Assembly (NCBI GenBank): GCA_030690545.1
Contig: JAUYGN010000028.1
Span: forward strand, 17,181-81,180
Direction: 5' to 3'
Length of the DNA: 64,000 nt
Origin: Solirubrobacteraceae bacterium
Lineage (GTDB): Bacteria; Actinomycetota; Thermoleophilia; Solirubrobacterales; Solirubrobacteraceae
A model generated the notes under the pieces. The model was given only the letters and a program-made list of their open reading frames with translations. It had not been told where the DNA came from and made no database searches. A program made the translations under genes and the position numbers. Of this stretch, positions 62,916 to 64,000 are shown piece after piece (the first letter of the stretch is position 1; every line of letters starts with the position of its first letter).

Positions 62916-62961
62916 GAGCGGGAGCGACGGGACTCGAACCCGCGACCTCCGGCGTGACAGG
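62916..62961 (-). repeat. Right attachment site overlapping tRNA-Asp
   Basis: Exact copy of 53217-53262. It starts 3 bp beyond the tRNA 3' end and runs to tRNA position 32 in the anticodon loop, so the element brings a replacement 3' half that keeps the tRNA intact. Confidence 0.88.
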
Positions 62962-62992
62962 CCGGCGCTCTAACCGACTGAGCTACGCCCCC
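62919..62992 (-). tRNA. tRNA-Asp (anticodon GTC)
   Basis: 74 nt on the minus strand. Acceptor GGGGGCG pairs with CGCTCCC (one G-U), D arm GCTC/GAGC, anticodon arm CCGGC-CTGTCAC-GCCGG with GTC, variable AGGTC, T arm GCGGG-TTCGAGT-CCCGT, discriminator G as expected for Asp. CCA is not encoded. It is the integration site of the element; the 3' half is supplied by the element's att copy. Confidence 0.93.
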
Positions 62993-63040
62993 AATGGGAC
63001 GGCCAGTATGACAACACGCTGCGGGTCACGGCCGGCACCG

Positions 63041-63046
63041 TAGATT
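63041..63046 (+). promoter_or_regulatory. Probable -10 hexamer TAGATT for the GT2 gene
   Basis: TAGATT ends 7 nt before the GTG at 63054; no ribosome site. Leaderless-style start as elsewhere in the window. Confidence 0.4.
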
Positions 63047-63053
63047 TGCAGGC

Positions 63054-63944
63054 GTGAGCGGGCGCCCTTCGGTCGATGTCGTGTTGCCGTTTCGCGGCTC
63101 GGACGAGCAGCTGCGGGGCGTCGTCGAGCGATTGAGCGCGCTCGAGCTGCTCCCCGGCGACTCCGTGACGATCGCCGACAACCGGCCGGGTGCAGCGGAT
63201 CGACCGGTCGACCGCGCGAGGGTGCGCGTCATCGGCGCAGGCGAGCGGCAGACCTCCTACCACGCGCGCAACCGCGGCGTGGCAGAGGGGTCGGCGCCGT
63301 GGCTCGTCTTCCTCGATGCCGACGTCGTCCCGCCGCCCGACCTGCTGGATCGCTACTTCGCGCGCGCCCCGGCGGAGCGCACCGGGGTGCTCGCGGGGGC
63401 CGTCGTCGACGAGCAGGCGACCGCGAGCGCCGCGACCGCGGCCGCGCGCTACGCCTGGCTGAAGTCCTCGATGAGCCAGGAGATCACGCTCGCCGACGAC
63501 GACTGGGCGTTCGCGCAGACCGCCAACGCGGCGGTCCGCCGGGCGGCGTTCGACCAGGTCGGCGGCTTCGAGGAGCGCGTGCGCTCGGGCGGCGACGCGG
63601 ACCTCTGCTTCCGCGTCCGCGCGGCCGGATGGGAGCTCGAGCGCCGCGAGGAGGCCGCCGTCGTGCATCGCAACCGCCAGACCGTGCCGCGCATGCTCGC
63701 CCAGCGCGCTCGCCACGGCGCCGGTGCGGCGTGGCTGGCGCAGCGCTGGCCGGGCGCGCTGCCGCGCCGGCGCTGGCCGGGCCTGGCCTGGTGGAGCGTG
63801 CGCCGCGCCGCGAGCGGCATGTTCGCGCTCGTACGCGGCGACCGCGACGCCGCGTTGCTCGGGCTGCTCGACGGGCCGGCCGTGTGGGCCTTCGAGCTCG
63901 GACGCCTGATCCCGAACCGCCCGCCCCCGCGCCTCGGTCGCTGA
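63054..63944 (+). CDS. GT2-family glycosyltransferase
   Basis: 296 residues, GTG start. GT-A fold: DVVLPFRGSDEQLRG with the first strand, SVTIADNRPG, then the DxD-type metal motif LVFLDADVVPPPDLLDRYFA, and the acceptor part WAFAQTANAAVRRAAFDQVG with GGFEERVRSGGDADLCFRVR. Inverting transferase using a nucleotide sugar; acceptor not predictable. No membrane span beyond a weak C-terminal amphipathic region, so probably peripheral. Lies just outside the integrative element. Confidence 0.82.
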   Translation: MSGRPSVDVVLPFRGSDEQLRGVVERLSALELLPGDSVTIADNRPGAADRPVDRARVRVIGAGERQTSYHARNRGVAEGSAPWLVFLDADVVPPPDLLDRYFARAPAERTGVLAGAVVDEQATASAATAAARYAWLKSSMSQEITLADDDWAFAQTANAAVRRAAFDQVGGFEERVRSGGDADLCFRVRAAGWELERREEAAVVHRNRQTVPRMLAQRARHGAGAAWLAQRWPGALPRRRWPGLAWWSVRRAASGMFALVRGDRDAALLGLLDGPAVWAFELGRLIPNRPPPRLGR

Positions 63945-63965
63945 GCAGACTCAGTCCACGCGCCC

Positions 63966-64000
63966 GGCAGCTTGTGCTCGCTATCCGAGCACAAGCTGCC
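63966..64000. terminator. Perfect hairpin at the window end, after the GT2 gene
   Basis: GGCAGCTTGTGCTCG and CGAGCACAAGCTGCC, 15-bp perfect arms around CTATC, starting 22 nt after the GT2 stop. The stem may continue past the window edge. Strong terminator or bidirectional hairpin. Confidence 0.6.

Larger units (their letters stand above)
53217..62961. mobile_element. Integrative element of the AICE type in tRNA-Asp (about 9.7 kb)
   Basis: Bounded by an exact 46-bp direct repeat (53217-53262 and 62916-62961), giving a 9,699-bp repeating unit. Next to the right-hand repeat lie integrase, excisionase, RepSA-like HUH initiator and Pra-like activator. Then come a GntR/KorSA-like repressor and, further left, an FtsK/TraSA-like translocase. 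This is the module set of actinomycete integrative and conjugative elements such as pSAM2, although smaller. Extra cargo: HTH-DUF3883 protein, possible toxin-antitoxin pair, 410-residue membrane protein and an 89-residue orphan. No Spd spread genes or relaxase are recognised; AICEs move double-stranded DNA and need none. Confidence 0.88.

Overview
The window is GC-rich chromosomal DNA whose gene content points to a deep-branching actinobacterium, most likely class Thermoleophilia (Solirubrobacterales). The main clues are a Kgd-type fused 2-oxoglutarate dehydrogenase, the mismatch-specific endonuclease NucS in place of MutS/MutL, GTG/ATG starts with TANNNT hexamers 6-10 nt upstream (leaderless style), an EttA ABC-F protein, RTX-like GGxGxD secreted proteins and an actinobacterial-type integrative element. 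The placement is inferred from family content only; no 16S gene is present.

Layout. 0-9.5 kb: the 5' end of an FAD-linked oxidase, an MGDG-synthase-like glycosyltransferase, a Nudix hydrolase coupled to a small membrane protein, a giant one-chain E2-E1 2-oxoglutarate dehydrogenase, acetoacetyl-CoA synthetase, a YceI protein and a YjbQ protein. 9.5-17.1 kb: a YeiH-type exporter translationally coupled to a 46-residue membrane microprotein behind a near-perfect palindrome, tandem S51 peptidases, NucS, a helical orphan, a J-domain/TPR protein and a NodIJ-type ABC exporter. 17.3-27.1 kb: VOC protein, EttA, DsbA-like protein, secreted proteins, HAD phosphatase, M42 peptidase, a two-component system and a DUF559 protein. 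Two inverted copies of a 49-nt palindromic repeat lie at 17.2 and 27.1 kb. 27.2-37.7 kb: aconitase, then two ~1,120-residue STAND-type ATPases followed by a stand-alone class III nucleotide cyclase. 37.9-47.7 kb: ferritin-like protein, RTX-like secreted protein overlapping an OmpR-type regulator and its kinase, PASTA lipoprotein, Ser/Thr kinase with an NTF2-like sensor domain, and a large secreted Asp-box protein. 47.9-53.2 kb: DHFR-family reductase, AraC/GyrI-like regulator and a four-gene coupled operon (ABC ATPase, permease, histidine kinase, NarL-type regulator).

53,217-62,961 is a compact (9,699-bp unit) integrative element of the AICE type (actinomycete integrative and conjugative element). 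It is inserted in the anticodon-loop-to-3'-end half of tRNA-Asp(GTC) and bounded by an exact 46-bp direct repeat. It carries integrase, excisionase, RepSA-like HUH replication initiator and Pra-like activator as one rightward block. A divergent GntR regulator is separated from that block by two 15-bp palindromes. It also carries an FtsK-type translocase, an HTH-DUF3883 nuclease-like protein, a possible toxin-antitoxin pair, a membrane protein and an 89-residue orphan. The intact tRNA-Asp and a GT2 glycosyltransferase close the window.

Working together: carbon metabolism genes (2-oxoglutarate dehydrogenase, aconitase, acetoacetyl-CoA synthetase) are scattered singly, while sensing systems dominate the rest (three histidine kinases, three response regulators, one Ser/Thr kinase, one cyclase, two STAND ATPases). 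The most unusual item is the integrative element with its HTH-DUF3883 gene coupled to the transfer ATPase.
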